Source: Nectonema munidae (lineage: Eukaryota > Nematomorpha > Nectonematoida > Nectonematidae). From it: a stretch of 64,000 nt of DNA. Location: contig JAUIRK010000005.1 of NCBI GenBank assembly GCA_030549495.1, positions 267,501 through 331,500 on the forward strand, given 5' to 3'. The stretch's first letter is position 1; every line of letters begins with the position of its first letter. Under the pieces are notes generated by a model that saw only the letters and a list, made by a program, of their open reading frames with translations, was not told the origin of the DNA and did not search any database. Of this stretch, positions 12,334 to 24,718 are shown one piece after another. The translations under genes and the position numbers were made by a program.

Positions 12334-12794
12334 AACTGTAAGTTTTGAATAAACCTTATTTTTTCTTTATATTATTATTACACATATTTTTTCACTTTAA
12401 TCTGAATTGAAACAATTTTAGTTTTCACGGAGTCTTTAGTAAAAAAATATAACTAAAATAAAATAATTCTGATTGAAAAAAGTCTAAAAACATTTAAATA
12501 AATACTTGTCAAATAAACTTTATCTTCCATTGCAAAATTTAGATTACCATCTTCTTTTTATCCTGTTTAGCAATATTAATTTTGCAATGTCATGAAAAAG
12601 TTAGGATGTCAAATTGAGGAAATTTTTTGGATTACATCAATTAAATGTAGAAATTGTAAGTTTTTGTAAAAAGTCTAATTTACACTATTTATTAATTATC
12701 ATGTAATCGATAAAAAAATATTATGTACATGAAAGTTTCACTAAAATTTTTTTATAGTTCGAACCCCCAATATTTAAGTCTGCATAAGGGCTTG

Positions 12795-13894
12795 TATATT
12801 AATTAAGTGATATCAAATACAGTTAAATTGGGTTATATTGAAAGATTTTAGCAACATAAAAGTTTTACATTTTTGATTGTCTATTTTTTCAGGACTACAT
12901 ATATGCTATAAATGTGATTAGCAATTATAAACATTGTTTTTACTTTTGAAAAAAATAATTTTTCCTATATGATAAATATTTTTTATAAAATTTTTGATAT
13001 AGCCACTATTTAAATTTTCTGTAGGTAAAAATAATTTTTTAGAAAATATATAAAAAAAACTATCTTACACTTCATAGACAAATGCAAAACTTACTTTACA
13101 AATTCGGTATTGTAAATCAGCATTTTCTAACTTTTTTTTATTTTTATTTATCGCTACCCGAATCATTTTGCAAAGCACTCTAAATTTTGTGCACTAAATA
13201 ATGCCTCAACCTTTGAAATTCAGTGATTTTAATGATAAATTTGAAAAATTTATATTTTCCTTCTAGAGTTTTGACTTAAATGCAATGACATGTTATGTGC
13301 TTCGGAATTTTTAAATATATTGAATTTCAATTTTTTTATACAAAAATTAAAAAAACAAAAGTTTTATCATAATTTGTACTTCTAATTTACTTCTTTGAAC
13401 AAAAAGCAGAACCAGAAGCAAGACAGAATGAAATCTTAACCCTTTGAGGATCAATGGGCTATGGTCTCCAAAGTAAAATAAATAGTTACTCTTTTGACTG
13501 TTCGAGATAAAAAAAATAAAAAAAAATTATGTTAAAAAGTGAGCGAGATTTGTCCCATAGTTCACGCTGAAATTCAAAATCAAGCTTCAATTTAATATTC
13601 CAAAGAGAACATTTATTATTTGAATTAGTGAACTGCATTGTCCCTAATCTCACTAATCAGTTAATTAAATTAGGTTAGTTAAGATTTAACTCTCTTTTCT
13701 AATTTAAATGGAAAAATACTTTGACATATAACTTTTTATAATAAAAAATCATTAAACGGTTCAATAAATTTTCTTATATAACAAACATTCAACCTAAAAA
13801 TTCATTTTATTTTTCATACAATTGAAAATTTCACCTTTATAGTAAGTTAAAAATATTCTTTTGATAATAAAAATAAAATCTCACTTAAAAAGTT
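12795..13894. other. AT-rich spacer with a stray piggyBac-type end
   Basis: No coding signature. TTAACCCTTTGAGGATCA at 13436-13453 starts like a piggyBac end and is partly alignable to the right end of the element at 13895-17070, so it may be an alternative outer left end of that element. Confidence 0.5.
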
Positions 13895-16800
13895 TTAACT
13901 TTCTCGCAAGACCAGGTATATTAAACTTACACGAAGGTCCAGTAGTTGGAGAAAAAATCCACTTGATTGTTTTATCTCTTTTTTCTACATAGCAAAAGAA
14001 AAACAGCATGAATGTTGATTTAAATGAGCTTAAATGAAATTAGAGAAAGATAATTGATGTTAAGGGCTTTTAATTTTTGACTAATGATATTAATTTCAAA
14101 AAATTTCCTATAAAAATATAAAAAATATGAAATTATTTTTGTATGAAAAAATTATATTAATTTTTTCATTTTTTGAATGGCGTTAATCCACAAGTTGAAA
14201 TGTTAATTTACTGTATATAACTGGTTTTTTCTTCATTCCCTGGATTACTCTCACAAAAACTTTGAAACTAAAAAATTTGCTGATGTGTGAGTATAAATTG
14301 CCATGTATCATGCTTTTTCTATATGGTCGTATACAAAGATTTATCAATTACACAATAACAATCCATCATACAAGTCAATCATTTACCAGATACAGACAAC
14401 GTTATGAAGGGAACCTGCTATTTATAAGCTAGCCTATGTGATCTGTGCATGAATGGAGTATTGAGCCATCATACTAACAATAAAAAAGTAAAGAGATCAT
14501 ATGGCGTGATATCTACTGTATACTTTTCTTGGTTATTTGATAGCTCGCAAACTTCTTTTTACTGTGAAAAAGATAGTGTTTCTTATATTGATTTATTTCA
14601 CTTGAACTTCCTTTGGAATAAAAATTAACTTCTTTCTCCATCCAGATTTTCCTTCAAATCAAAGTTTGTTTTTCAAACTTACTTTTTTCCATGAGTTCTC
14701 TGGTTTCTTCTTCTTCTTCTAGTGAGACCACAAGTACCTCATTTTCTGAATTGGATTCAACATCTGCTCCTGAAGAAGATTTACTTTGCGATTCACTCAT
14801 AGCACCAGATAATACTAAGTATTTTTGGGATTCTTCTAGATCAAATCAAGGCCGTCCTCTCAACCAAAATATTAGAAATGTATATCAAAGCCCACCTGGT
14901 CCTGCAAGCAGCGCTTCATCTCTTAGTGGTTCTCTTGAAATTTTTGAATTGTTTTTTACCACAGAAGTTTTTTTTGCATATTTTCAACTGCACTAAAGAG
15001 AAAATGCACAAAACTTTTCGTAAGTTTTGTTGTTTTTTATATTATTTTTTGCTATGCAACTAAATTTTTAGTCTGGAATCTCCTAAATATGAATTTTTGC
15101 GTTCTACTTTTGAAAAGTTTCAACTTTCTGATCTCATGGCATATTTTGGATTTTTAACATATGGGACAATCAAAAAACCAATCTATCAATATGAAATACT
15201 TGTTCAATGAAAAGAATGGCGAACCTTTTCTCAGAGCTTCTATGACACGAAACATGTTTATTCTTATCCACTCTTTCATTTGTTTTGATAAAAAAAACGA
15301 GCGTAATGAAAATGACAAAATATCTGCTATAAGATATATTCACGACTTTTTTTATTCTAATTGCTCATATTTTTTTGTTCCTCAAGATTATGTGACAATT
15401 GATGAACAATTTGTCAAATTTAGAGGTAATTGTAGAATCAAAATCTATGATCCTTCTAAGCCTGGTCGATACGGAATTAAGGTATATCACTGTACAGATG
15501 CTAGGTCTCTTTACATACTGAAAACAGAGATTTATATTTCTGGGTTAAGCGATAAAAGCAATTTTGGGGGTACTAACATTGTCAAAAGGTTAGTTACTGA
15601 TTCTAATATACCTTTAGGATGTGGAGTTATTACGGACAGATTTTTTACTTCACATGATTTATGTGTATGGGCAACTTCCAGGGCATTACAATATGCAGGA
15701 CAGACAGGTCTAACCGCGTTTTCATACTACATATTTTCAGACCTAAACACTTACAACAGCTAGGGCCTTGTTGAAACGGAATCAAAATTTTTATATACAA
15801 ATTACTGTTCACTTACTGCTTACATTCCTGCGAAAAATGCACAGCGAAATTTTAAAGTAGTGTATGTTATGTCTAGCCAACATTTGAGTGAGATTGAATT
15901 AGTTGGTGATAAAGGTAAACGCGAGACAATTATTTTGTATAATCAATTCAAGGGAGGAGTAGATAAAACCAACCAAATGCTCAGGTCATATTCTACTTAT
16001 AGATCCTCAAGAAGGTGGACCATGGCTATTTTTACTAATTACTTAGATATAGCCGTGCACAATAGCTGGATAATAGTAAAACATAATTGCCCAGAAAAAT
16101 TTCCAAGTACGAAAAAAGGGGTAGACAATTTTTCATGAAAGATCTTTCTTTAGAGCTCTGCCAAAGGTCAATGCTACTGCGGGCAAACAGCGTGGACACC
16201 CCTTTCCGTGTTCGCAGTTTACTGAATTTTTATGGATTCGAGGATCAAGAGTTGCCTAGCGAAACAGAGTAGTAGAGGATTTTGTTATTTGGATTCGAAG
16301 CAATCTAGAACCAGAGGTACGAGAAAGTGTGATGCGTGCAAAAAACATACCTATTACATTTGTTCAAATTGGAAATGAAATTTTTTTTAAGATTCACAAT
16401 TATTAATATAATTTTTTTATTGAAATAAAAGTTATAAAATTTCATTTTTTGTAATACAATCCTGTTTTGTGATAGTATAATTGTTAATTTATAGTTTTTA
16501 TATAGCATTATATAAAAGATCATTCAGAATTGTCACCAACCTAATTTTGTTAGTTCCTTACCCGTCCTCATTCTTTTGTAAACCTTTTTCAATTATAATT
16601 TCACTAAAACTCGACCTTGATATCAGTTTGGAGTTAATCCTTTTATTTCTCCTCAAAGTTGACGCCGATGATACTTGTTGAGTATTGCAAATGGTTTCAC
16701 AGATTTTCATAAAATTTCAAAAAATGTGAAAAAATTTTAAGAAATACAAAGAATTTATTATTATAGTTTATAATATTTATTATTTTTATTGAAAAACATA

Positions 16801-17070
16801 CCATTGAGTGTATAAGCTTCTGTTAATTGAAATTTCGATCAAAATATCAAAATTAACGCCATCTACAAATTCACCACGAAGTAACAAAACGACCAAAATT
16901 TCAAAAACAACACATATAATGATATTTTTTATTTTCAAATAATTTACATGAAACCAAGAAAAAAATTTACATGTTGTTTTTTGATGGGGTCAGATATATT
17001 TTTCCACACGAATTTCATCATTGAAAAATAGCGTGGAGTAAAAAGCCATGCTTGGTCTTGCGAGGGTTAA
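13895..17070 (+). mobile_element. piggyBac transposon 1
   Basis: A piggyBac-type transposase lies between two TTAA sites, at 13895-13898 and 17067-17070. The ends, read inward, are CTTTCTCGCAAGACCAGG on the left and CCCTCGCAAGACCAAGC on the right, sharing the core TCGCAAGACCA. TTAA duplication is diagnostic of piggyBac insertion. The left terminus departs from the CCC start, and a second candidate left end exists at 13436. About 790 bp precede the coding part and about 690 bp follow it, with no other gene. Confidence 0.75.
14691..16377 (+). pseudogene. piggyBac transposase 1, decayed
   Basis: A serine/acidic N-terminus (14691-14996) is followed in another frame by the DDE domain. That domain keeps the three expected aspartates: TIDEQFVKFRG near 15400, VITDRFFTSHDL near 15640 and KGGVDKTNQML near 15960. 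One in-frame TAG at 15761-15763 separates the second and third; the residues around it are poorly conserved, suggesting a small deletion there. The C-terminal cysteine-rich domain, CDACKKHTYYICSN, lies near 16330 in a further frame. The copy therefore has at least two frameshifts and one stop, but its catalytic positions survive. Confidence 0.85.
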
Positions 17071-17899
17071 ATAAGTTTTGCAAAGATCGACAGCATTAAA
17101 GATGAAAGTAGTCAAAGTAAAATATTTAAAATTTCAATTATAATGGAAAAAAGTTTATAATTGATAGATAAGCGGTTTTAAAGTATAGGCTAGTAACTAA
17201 TTTGAAGTATGTTTACGATTTACCAATTTGCTTAGTTTATCTAATTAATTTTTTTCTTTGTGTAGTTTTCAAAAAAATTTTATTTGGAATTTTGGTATCT
17301 TTGTGTTAAGTGCTCAAAATTTCAGTAAATAGTTTAGAGCTCTCAAAAATAAGAATAAGAAATGAAGAGTAAATAAGATGTTTTCTTTACCAAATGAGAA
17401 CTTTTTATAAGGATGATTGTGGTTAACCATTTCTTTGTGAATGGTTTGTATGTCGTATAAGACTTTGCTTTGCTGAAATTCTGATTCTATTGATTTTATT
17501 TCTTTTTCTGAGAATTTGTGAGAAAATTTAGGACTGATAAACATTTGTCCAAATCTGCGAAAAAAATTAATACATCAAACATTGAAAATTATATGTCATT
17601 TAGAAAAACTTTGTAGAGAGTTGATGATAATGCTTTTTATAAATTGAATTATTTCATAGAACAAACTGGGTAAAATTCTTTATGAAAGCATTGCGACTAA
17701 GTAGAAGGCGATAGATAGCTATTGGAGTAGCCTCAAAAATTTAAAATTTCTAAACTTACACTTTTCAATAAAGTTCCCATTTCAAAAATATCATCTATAA
17801 TTTTTAATTGCGTACTCTAATTTGTTTTAATTACGTGTAGCAATAAGTGACATTTAAAAGTTATCAAGACAATTGTATCTTTTCAACGGGTATACAGGC
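17071..17899. other. AT-rich DNA, nothing recognised
   Basis: A 76-codon minus-strand frame at 17314-17544 has no recognisable family and no supporting neighbours; I treat it as chance. Confidence 0.5.
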
Positions 17900-18690
17900 G
17901 ATTTGAACCAACTAAATAGAAATGATATTATACGAAGAAATAAGAAAAAGAGATCGCGAAAATTGAAAAAGTCTTTAAGTGTAGATCTAAGGAGCATATG
18001 GCAAGAAACTATCAAGTGGATAGAGAATCTTTTCTCCCGTTAAAAAGAGAAAACCCATTTTGTGTTGTTCAAATTATTGAAAAATCGGGTTAGGCGCTGC
18101 AAATAAAGCTAGAAAAATTTTTTGTTCAAAATTCGTGTAGTGAAAAGAAAAAGTTTGCTAGGAAGCTGATTTTGTAACGTTAGAAACATGAGTTATGTTA
18201 GAGCATATATCAACATTTTCTTACTCATAGGAACAGTAAATTGTTGAATCGAAAAATGATGAGGTTAGTAGGGGAAGAATCACTTACAGAGGAGCTAGAA
18301 AGGATCAAAAAATATTTGTCATGTCTCTAAAAAGAGTTTAAGGAGGCAAGTTTAAAGAAAATTTTTTCTATGTACTTTCGACGATCTTGTGGATGACATA
18401 CAAGAGGAATTCGTGGAGCTAATCAACAAACGCTCAGTCAAAGATGATTTTCAGACACAACACCATTTTAGGACTTCTAATGTCTGGCCCAAAATGCTTT
18501 CGACTTTCCCCAAAAAGAGCGACTTTGCCTTGCAGTGTCCCCTTCTTTTCTCATCGAATTTTAATTGTATATGAGCTATTGAATACATTTTAAAAAGGCT
18601 TATAAATGTGGGGGGTCATGGTAAGTTATGTACTACTCAAAAGGGTCATATACTAGAAAAGCTTGGGAACGACGACCCTAGACTCCATTT
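17900..18690 (+). pseudogene. hAT transposase relic, ZBED5/SCAND3-like C-terminal part
   Basis: The readable part is 18389-18574, with VDDIQEEFVELINKRSVKDD followed by WPKMLSTFPK and LLFSSNF. This matches the order seen near the C-terminus of the ZBED5/FAM200/SCAND3 hAT group. The upstream 450 bases are too decayed to place with certainty. Just downstream, AAAAGCTTGGGAACGACGACCCT (18656-18678) resembles the hAT end word AAAAGGTTGGGAACCACTG, and so may mark the right terminus. The hAT dimerisation signature itself is not visible here. Confidence 0.55.
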
Positions 18691-20716
18691 TGAAAAGTAA
18701 TGAACTAGAACAAAGCGATATGGGAAAAGAAAGAATATAATATGGGTTAATCCAAACATAAGGATAGAACACATTAAAAATAACCGAAAGCATAAATTTA
18801 ACTATAAAAACACGAAAATACTTTGCACCTCTGGTCCTGAAAAGGTTCCTTTCCTTGAAAGTTGGTACTCAGCCCGAAACTCCAGGTCCAACAACATATA
18901 CATGCGTCTAGAATACTCATCAGAAGGAGTATCACTTATCATAGTCCAACAGTAATCTATATGCCAAAATATAAAATGACAATTTTGTTTTCAAAAGCCA
19001 AGATTTTCAAGTTTCCGACTTTACTATTGCCAAGAAAGCTTTTTAAGACTAGAAGAAAAATCTTTCGCGCTTTCAGTTCGAAGTTGTTCTTTGATTTCTC
19101 AAATTCACTATCTATGATGAGATGATGAATATCAAAAATCCTTGTTTTCAACGTCTAGACACTTCATCCAGGAAAAGTTTGACAAAATAATTAAAACACA
19201 TACACACAATTTTTGTCTAGACTCTAGAACTATGCTAAACTATTTGATACCAAGGGTAGAAGTAAAATTTTGTCTCTGTCTACAGCGGGGCTGTTGATCA
19301 TGTTCCTTGATAAACTTTTGGTGTTCCTGAATTTTTGTCTTCGCGGAAGACAATTATTTTTTTAAAAAAGTTAATTTCCTATAAAAAATTTATTTCTATA
19401 ACAAAGTATTTAAATAAATGAAAATCAATGTAAACGATTTTAAAATTGATCCATATACCTTATATGAAAAGGTATGAAATTTTTTTAAAAGCTTATCAGG
19501 CATTTTTGTTTGTAGCAAAACATTCATTTTGACCAGGCTAATTTTAAAGAATATTTCAGACAAACCCTATGAAAGTTTCATTAACCATACTGTTATGATG
19601 CAAGCAAATATATTCTCATAATATTCATCAAATATATTCAGATACTTTTCAAAAAATCAAATGAAAAATTGATGAATCCCGGTAAGTAGATATATTCTCG
19701 ATAGCAAAAATACTCAAACATTAATGCAAGATCCCTGGAAACTAATAGAAGAAACACTATCCACAGCGCATCAATTAATCTCGGACCGTCTTTTTCTTGA
19801 AATTCTGAACACGATTACTATACTAAGCAAAGGAACAACTGGTACACTCAGTAAATTTAGATTGTTAATCAATAAAAATTCACCATTTTGAAATCAAAAC
19901 AAATAAGGTAGCTATGCTAATTTTAACAAATGTAAATATTTAACAGTTTCATACGTTTCCTCTAGTGTAGAAAGAGGATATAGAGGTGAACTACAGCATC
20001 ACTATAACTAAACCGACAATCAGTAATCCTGTACTGTCAGTATTTCGTCACTGATTTTGTTTCCAAAAACTTGAGAGTTTTTTTAAAGAAAAATATTGGA
20101 AAATTTTATAATAAATTGTAACATAAAAAAGGTCAGAAAAAAATTGGTTAAATTAAAAAAATTTTAATTCAAGATATGATATTTACTTTGTAAGTTTGAT
20201 ATATTTTAACCTAATACTTGGCTAATTCAACAAAACAGCTCTCCAAGTCCCAAAGATGTTGGATTAGTGATAGTCAAGCTGTATTTAAAGTGGGAACAAA
20301 AAAAGATTTTAAAAAATAGGAAATAAAATAAATAATAAAAACCTGTCTAGACTTTCTTTGAAAATGATGGAGGGAGAGTCGAAGTTGTACTGAGTGTAAA
20401 CTTCTGTAGTCAACGCATTTGTGCTGCCACCATTTTGTTCGATAAACTAAAAGTAAGAGTGTTTGCACATTTCAAGGTCAAATGCCAATATTTCCTATCC
20501 TTTATTCAAGTTCAAGGCCTTTCGTACACAAGATATTTAGTACACATGCACGAAAAGTCCAGTGGCGTATAACTTTGTAAAGAAAATAAATAATAGCACA
20601 AATGCTATCACCAAAAATAATGGACAAGTAGTTAGCTTTAAAAGTATATAAGTAGAAACTTTGCAAGCAAAAATTAAAAAAAGGTTTTCACTTAACATTT
20701 TTTGACGTGTTATACA
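18691..20716. other. AT-rich DNA, nothing recognised
   Basis: Opposed open frames at 18862-19125 and 18957-19151 have no recognisable motif. A short stretch near 19290-19320 weakly recalls reverse-transcriptase wording but is too short to support. Confidence 0.5.
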
Positions 20717-20724
20717 TTCTAATA

Positions 20725-21193
20725 CAGTGGTTCCCAACCGGGGGTCCATGGATCCCTAGGGGTCCATGGAAGAATTTCAAGGGGTCCATGGAAATTCTAC
20801 TTCAAACTACTTATGCTGAATCTCGTTTAATATACTTTCATTTTCCAAATCACTATAAATATATATATATTCAGAGCTTTTTAAATAAATATTTTCTCCC
20901 TTTTTTAAAGTTTCATATTTTGAATGTTTATATATCCTTTTTATTAGTTACAATATTTTTGAAAAATTAATATTTTAATTGGAAAAAAATTTATTCACAT
21001 TTTATGTCAGGCTTTACGATTTCTCTGATTTCATATGAATAAGCACACGAATTAATCAGATGACTGGAATAATTTTTTGCATAAAAATCTTTGATTAATC
21101 TTGTGGGCTCAAACTATTCAGTTGTAGGGGTCCACAGGTAAAAAAGTGACTGAAAAAGGAGGAACGGGATAAAAAAAAGGTTGGGAACCACTG
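20725..21193. mobile_element. hAT MITE with perfect 8-bp target duplication
   Basis: Ends are CAGTGGTTCCCAACC (20725-20739) and its exact reverse complement GGTTGGGAACCACTG (21179-21193). The flanks are TTCTAATA at 20717-20724 and TTCTAATA at 21194-21201, a perfect 8-base target duplication as expected for hAT. The 469-bp interior has no coding capacity; a GGGGTCCATGGA-type word occurs several times inside the left end. The terminal sequence matches the Charlie-like end class. Confidence 0.95.
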
Positions 21194-21201
21194 TTCTAAT
21201 A

Positions 21202-22368
21202 TATAGCGCGTATATAAACCATGCGACTTTTAATATCCCTCTGATACACATGTGGCGTCAAAATGACTCCAATTAGCATATAATGATTGATAATAATTTC
21301 AACACAAAATAAGAAAAAACAGGCAAGAGTAAATTTAATGATCTTTATTAAATTTTAAAAAATTTTGATTTTTTATTAAATTTCTCTTTAGGAATAAAAA
21401 ATTAAGTTGTAAGTATTAACAAGTTTATGCATTTTAGTTAAAATTACTGAGCTAATTTCTAAATCATTTACATATAATATTAAGCAAAACAGCGCAAAGA
21501 AAGAACTAAATCAAAAGTGAATTTTTTTTTAACAAAAATGAGAAAACATATCGTTAATCTTTTTAAAGGAAGTCAATGATTTTGAGATTTTAACACGCTT
21601 AAGACCAATGCTCCCAAAGGGAACGCAAACGAACTTTCTTAGTAATTAGTAAGGCAGTCTTCTTTCTTTAGTCCTAAATGTCTATAGGTAAGCTTGCTTT
21701 TTATATCAAATTAAGTAATGTCGTATGTCATTACTCTACGTTAATCTGTTAAGCTAAATTGATTGATTATAAAAAAAAATAATGACAATTGCACTTTGAT
21801 ACAAAAAAATTTTTTTAGTTCCTATGCTTCAATTGATATATAATATCTATAATTTGCTACTACATGGCACAACTTTGATGAAAAAGATGGAATCTTTGAA
21901 ATTGGTATGGATTTAACTTTGTCCTTCACCAAATAATAGGAATGAATTTTATTCCGACATTTTTACTGAAACACATAAAATTGAGTGAGCGAGTAATGTA
22001 AAAAAACAATCCATTTAAGTGCTAGGTGCATGTTTAAGTTAAAAAGAATTTAGTGAAAAGTGAAAAAGCTTACAGTCAAAAAGTCCATCGAATACTGAAA
22101 TATAAATTAAAAATGGATTATTAATCATATAGAAGCAAAGATTATTATCAATTTATCCTTTTGGTACATTTCATAAAAGAGGGAGAGAAAACGCTGAGCT
22201 ACTTTGCTTTGATAGCTACAAAGAAAAAGTTTCACCACGTAACATCCTTGTAAATCTTTTTTGATATTTTAGAGAAATGGATAGTAAGTATTCTAATTAA
22301 AATTATCTTTTTAGAAATTCATTCGCAAAATTTTAGCGCAGGGGATGTATCTAGAAATTGGCATTAAA
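21202..22368. other. AT-rich DNA, nothing recognised
   Basis: No conserved reading frame, element end or tRNA-like signal was found on either strand. Confidence 0.5.
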
Positions 22369-22508
22369 GGTAAAGGTGCCTGGGGTGTTTTCATCGAGAA
22401 GGCACAATTGCGCCGCTTGTATCGAACTATGAGGAAAGTAGGCTTGATGCGGGATCGAACCCAAGACCTTGAGTTATCGAATCCAGCATTTAACCAACCC
22501 TACTCACG
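22369..22508 (-). mobile_element. tRNA-derived SINE, copy 1
   Basis: On the minus strand it reads from a CGTGAGTAGGGTTGG head (A-box-like) through TTGGGTTCGATCCCGC (B box) to a body with TCGATACAAGCGGCGC, CCTTCTCGATGAAAACACC and a CCTTTACC tail. At least six other copies of this roughly 140-bp family are scattered over the window in both orientations. It has no coding potential and would be mobilised by LINE machinery. Confidence 0.85.
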
Positions 22509-23830
22509 GAATTAGGGGGGCGGGACAGATTTTACTACCCTAGAACTCAAATTTAAAGCATATAAATTTATATCAAAATTTTTAAGACAAAAAGAAGAAT
22601 GAGAGAATTAAAACGATCCTCATTCATTGAACTGCGAAGTGAATTGAGGTTAAATGATAAATTTACAAAAAAAATTGGTTAATATAAAAGAAATAAGTAT
22701 CACACTTAACTACGATTGAAACATAAAAAACTTTTTAGTGCTTCTCACTTTAGAGAAATATTGAATCTAAAAAACAATCTAAAAACGTAAGTTCTACGAA
22801 AAGAATTAGATCAAGAAAATTTTTCAAGCAATTGGCAATGCAAATTGGGGAGGGAGGGCGTTCGCTGGTTCCGCCCCCTTTAAATCCGCCAGTGAAGTGT
22901 TTTGTTATATAAAAAGATTAGTGAAAAAAATTATTGAAAAAAGATTATTGAGCATAAAAGGTAGGCAGACTAATTTTGAGACGCTTTTTCATTGAAGAAA
23001 TGTGATCTTTACTTGTGAATGTGAGAAAAGACGATTTACAAATTATTCCGTGAGCAAGGATATTGTTAAATTCATGTTATTGCTCTTACTGCCCACATGT
23101 GCATCCTAGCTATGCGTTAACTACAACAGAGATGTTAACAAAAGGATCAAACCTTACGTTTCAATCAGTAGTGGCAATTGCACAACTTTGATTGATTGCT
23201 CCAAAAAGAATGAATAAAGGTATCAATAACTCAACATTATTTATTGGAAAATTAGCAATGGAAGTTATATAGGGGTCGGGCAAGAAGCAAAAAGGAAAAA
23301 ATCCAAAAGTAGTATATAAAGTATATGTAACATTCAAAGGATACGCGGTTTTGTAAGGTAACTAAAACCTAAAAATCTGGATCGCTCAAATACTGACTCA
23401 AATAAGGAAAATATGAAGCTGTATGTATTTAATGTAAACTCCTTTTAATATGAAATTGTGATAATTATTGGCTAACTTTCGATGGAGGAATTTAAACCTC
23501 CAAAATATAGTCAAGTTTTGTTTAGTTTGATCCTAAACGCCAAAAAAAGACTTCCATATTTTTCGGAATATAAAAAACGAATAGAACTTTTCTGATCTCT
23601 TTGGGATCCGGTATAAATTATAGAAGCAAAATATGCAAGAAGATCCTTTATTGTTAAAGAAAAATCTGGGGTGTGTTAGATTTATCTAGCAAAATCTTGC
23701 CATTGTCCATTTGACACTTTGCACATTATTTGCGAAGATCAAGGCTAAAGCGACAGATTCCGGTTATAGACCACAGTCGACATATGTCGCCTTTACAAAA
23801 ATATGAATCGTCGGCGTTTATCAATGCTCT
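22509..23830. other. AT-rich DNA, nothing recognised
   Basis: No conserved frame or repeat pair found; a GGGAGGGAGGGCG run at 22850-22862 is low complexity. Confidence 0.5.
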
Positions 23831-24030
23831 TTAACCCTTTCGTGACCAGTGTATCAAATATGATACTAAACAATTTTATCTTCGTCTGCTTTTTCAAATA
23901 GTTTTGTATACGAATCTTCTGCTTTTCAATAATTATCTTCTGCTTTTTCTGGTCACAAAAGCGTTATTAAAAACAAATCTTCCGCTTTACATTAGATATC
24001 GTCTGATTATTCTGGCCGTTAACGGATTAA
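23831..24030. mobile_element. piggyBac-type MITE of 200 bp
   Basis: TTAACCCTTTCGTGACCAG at the left and, read inward from the right, TTAATCCGTTAACGGCCAG: 13 of 19 positions agree and both begin with TTAA, the piggyBac target. The interior holds four to five degenerate copies of a TCTTCTGCTTTT word spaced about 20-35 bases apart. No coding capacity. A composition-driven coincidence is possible but the paired TTAA-CC ends argue for a MITE. Confidence 0.55.
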
Positions 24031-24353
24031 ACACCCCCAAATACCATAAGATAGTCCAAATTATCCAGCAAAGTAAGTATACAGTTTAGGCTAATTGTTT
24101 AGTTTTGTGATCATTAGATCATGGTAATCCGATATAATAGGAAATTTCTTTTCCTGATAATAATAATACTAAGTAAACAAAAAAGAAAGAATAGCTAAGC
24201 CTCGCAACTAACTTTTATAAAATCAACACGTGAATACAAGAGCTAGGAAATTCATTTATTAACAACTTTCAAAGTTTACCTTTTTTTTGGTTGTCCGTAT
24301 CGCATACATGGTGAAGAATATAATCTTTCATAGCAGGACAGATGGTAATGATA

Positions 24354-24424
24354 GTCACGATTGGGAATCGAACCCAGACCATGTGGATCAATACCCTACG
24401 CTCCTACCACTAGGCCATCTGACG
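24354..24424 (-). other. tRNA-like sequence (second SINE family head or tRNA pseudogene)
   Basis: The minus strand gives about 71 nt with TGGCCTAGTGGTAGGAGC (A box), TGGGTTCGATTCCCA (B box and T arm) and ends that pair GTCA-GAT with ATC-TGAC around one bulged base. The anticodon arm does not fold properly and lacks the invariant U33, so a working tRNA is unlikely. A tRNA-derived SINE head or a tRNA pseudogene is the better reading. Confidence 0.55.
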
Positions 24425-24590
24425 ACGTGTCCAAATAAATTCCATTATGTCGGACAATAATAATCTATACCTTAATGGGTTTCCAAAAAATGGTTATATA
24501 TGTATTAAGAATGAGGAATCAATATTTTTAATTACAACGGTTTTAATATAGGTAATGTTTGATTGAGAATGTGATTAGAGATCGTTTGGA

Positions 24591-24718
24591 CGTGAGTAAA
24601 TTCGATAACTCAAGAAAGGTCTTGGGTTCGATTCCGCATTAAGCCTACTTTCCGTATAGTTCGATACAAGCTGCGCAATGTGCCTTCTCGATGAAAATAC
24701 CCCAAGGTATCTTTACAT
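24591..24718 (+). mobile_element. tRNA-derived SINE, copy 2
   Basis: Same family as 22369-22508, plus orientation, starting CGTGAGTAAATTCGATAAC. About 20 bases of the head (the GGTTGGTTAGATGCTGG part) are missing, while the B-box region TTGGGTTCGATTCCGC and the body to CTTTACATTT are kept. Confidence 0.75.

Larger units (their letters stand above)
6664..12794 (+). mobile_element. hAT transposon with internally tandem-duplicated body
   Basis: Candidate ends are CAAGCCCGTACCCAGGGGG on the left (from 6664) and, read inward from 12794, CAAGCCCTTATGCAGACTTA on the right. They are imperfect inverted repeats of a G/C-run type seen in hAT elements. Between them the same body occurs twice, at 6699-9720 and 9725-12745, offset by 3,025 bp, with only one outer left and one outer right end. 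The two bodies carry the same reading-frame breaks, so the duplication followed or accompanied decay. No clean 8-bp target duplication could be read. The near identity means a recent event or an assembly duplication. Confidence 0.7.

Noticed and set aside
24354-24424. Functional tRNA gene
   Set aside because: A and B boxes and acceptor pairing are present but the anticodon arm does not fold and U33 is missing.
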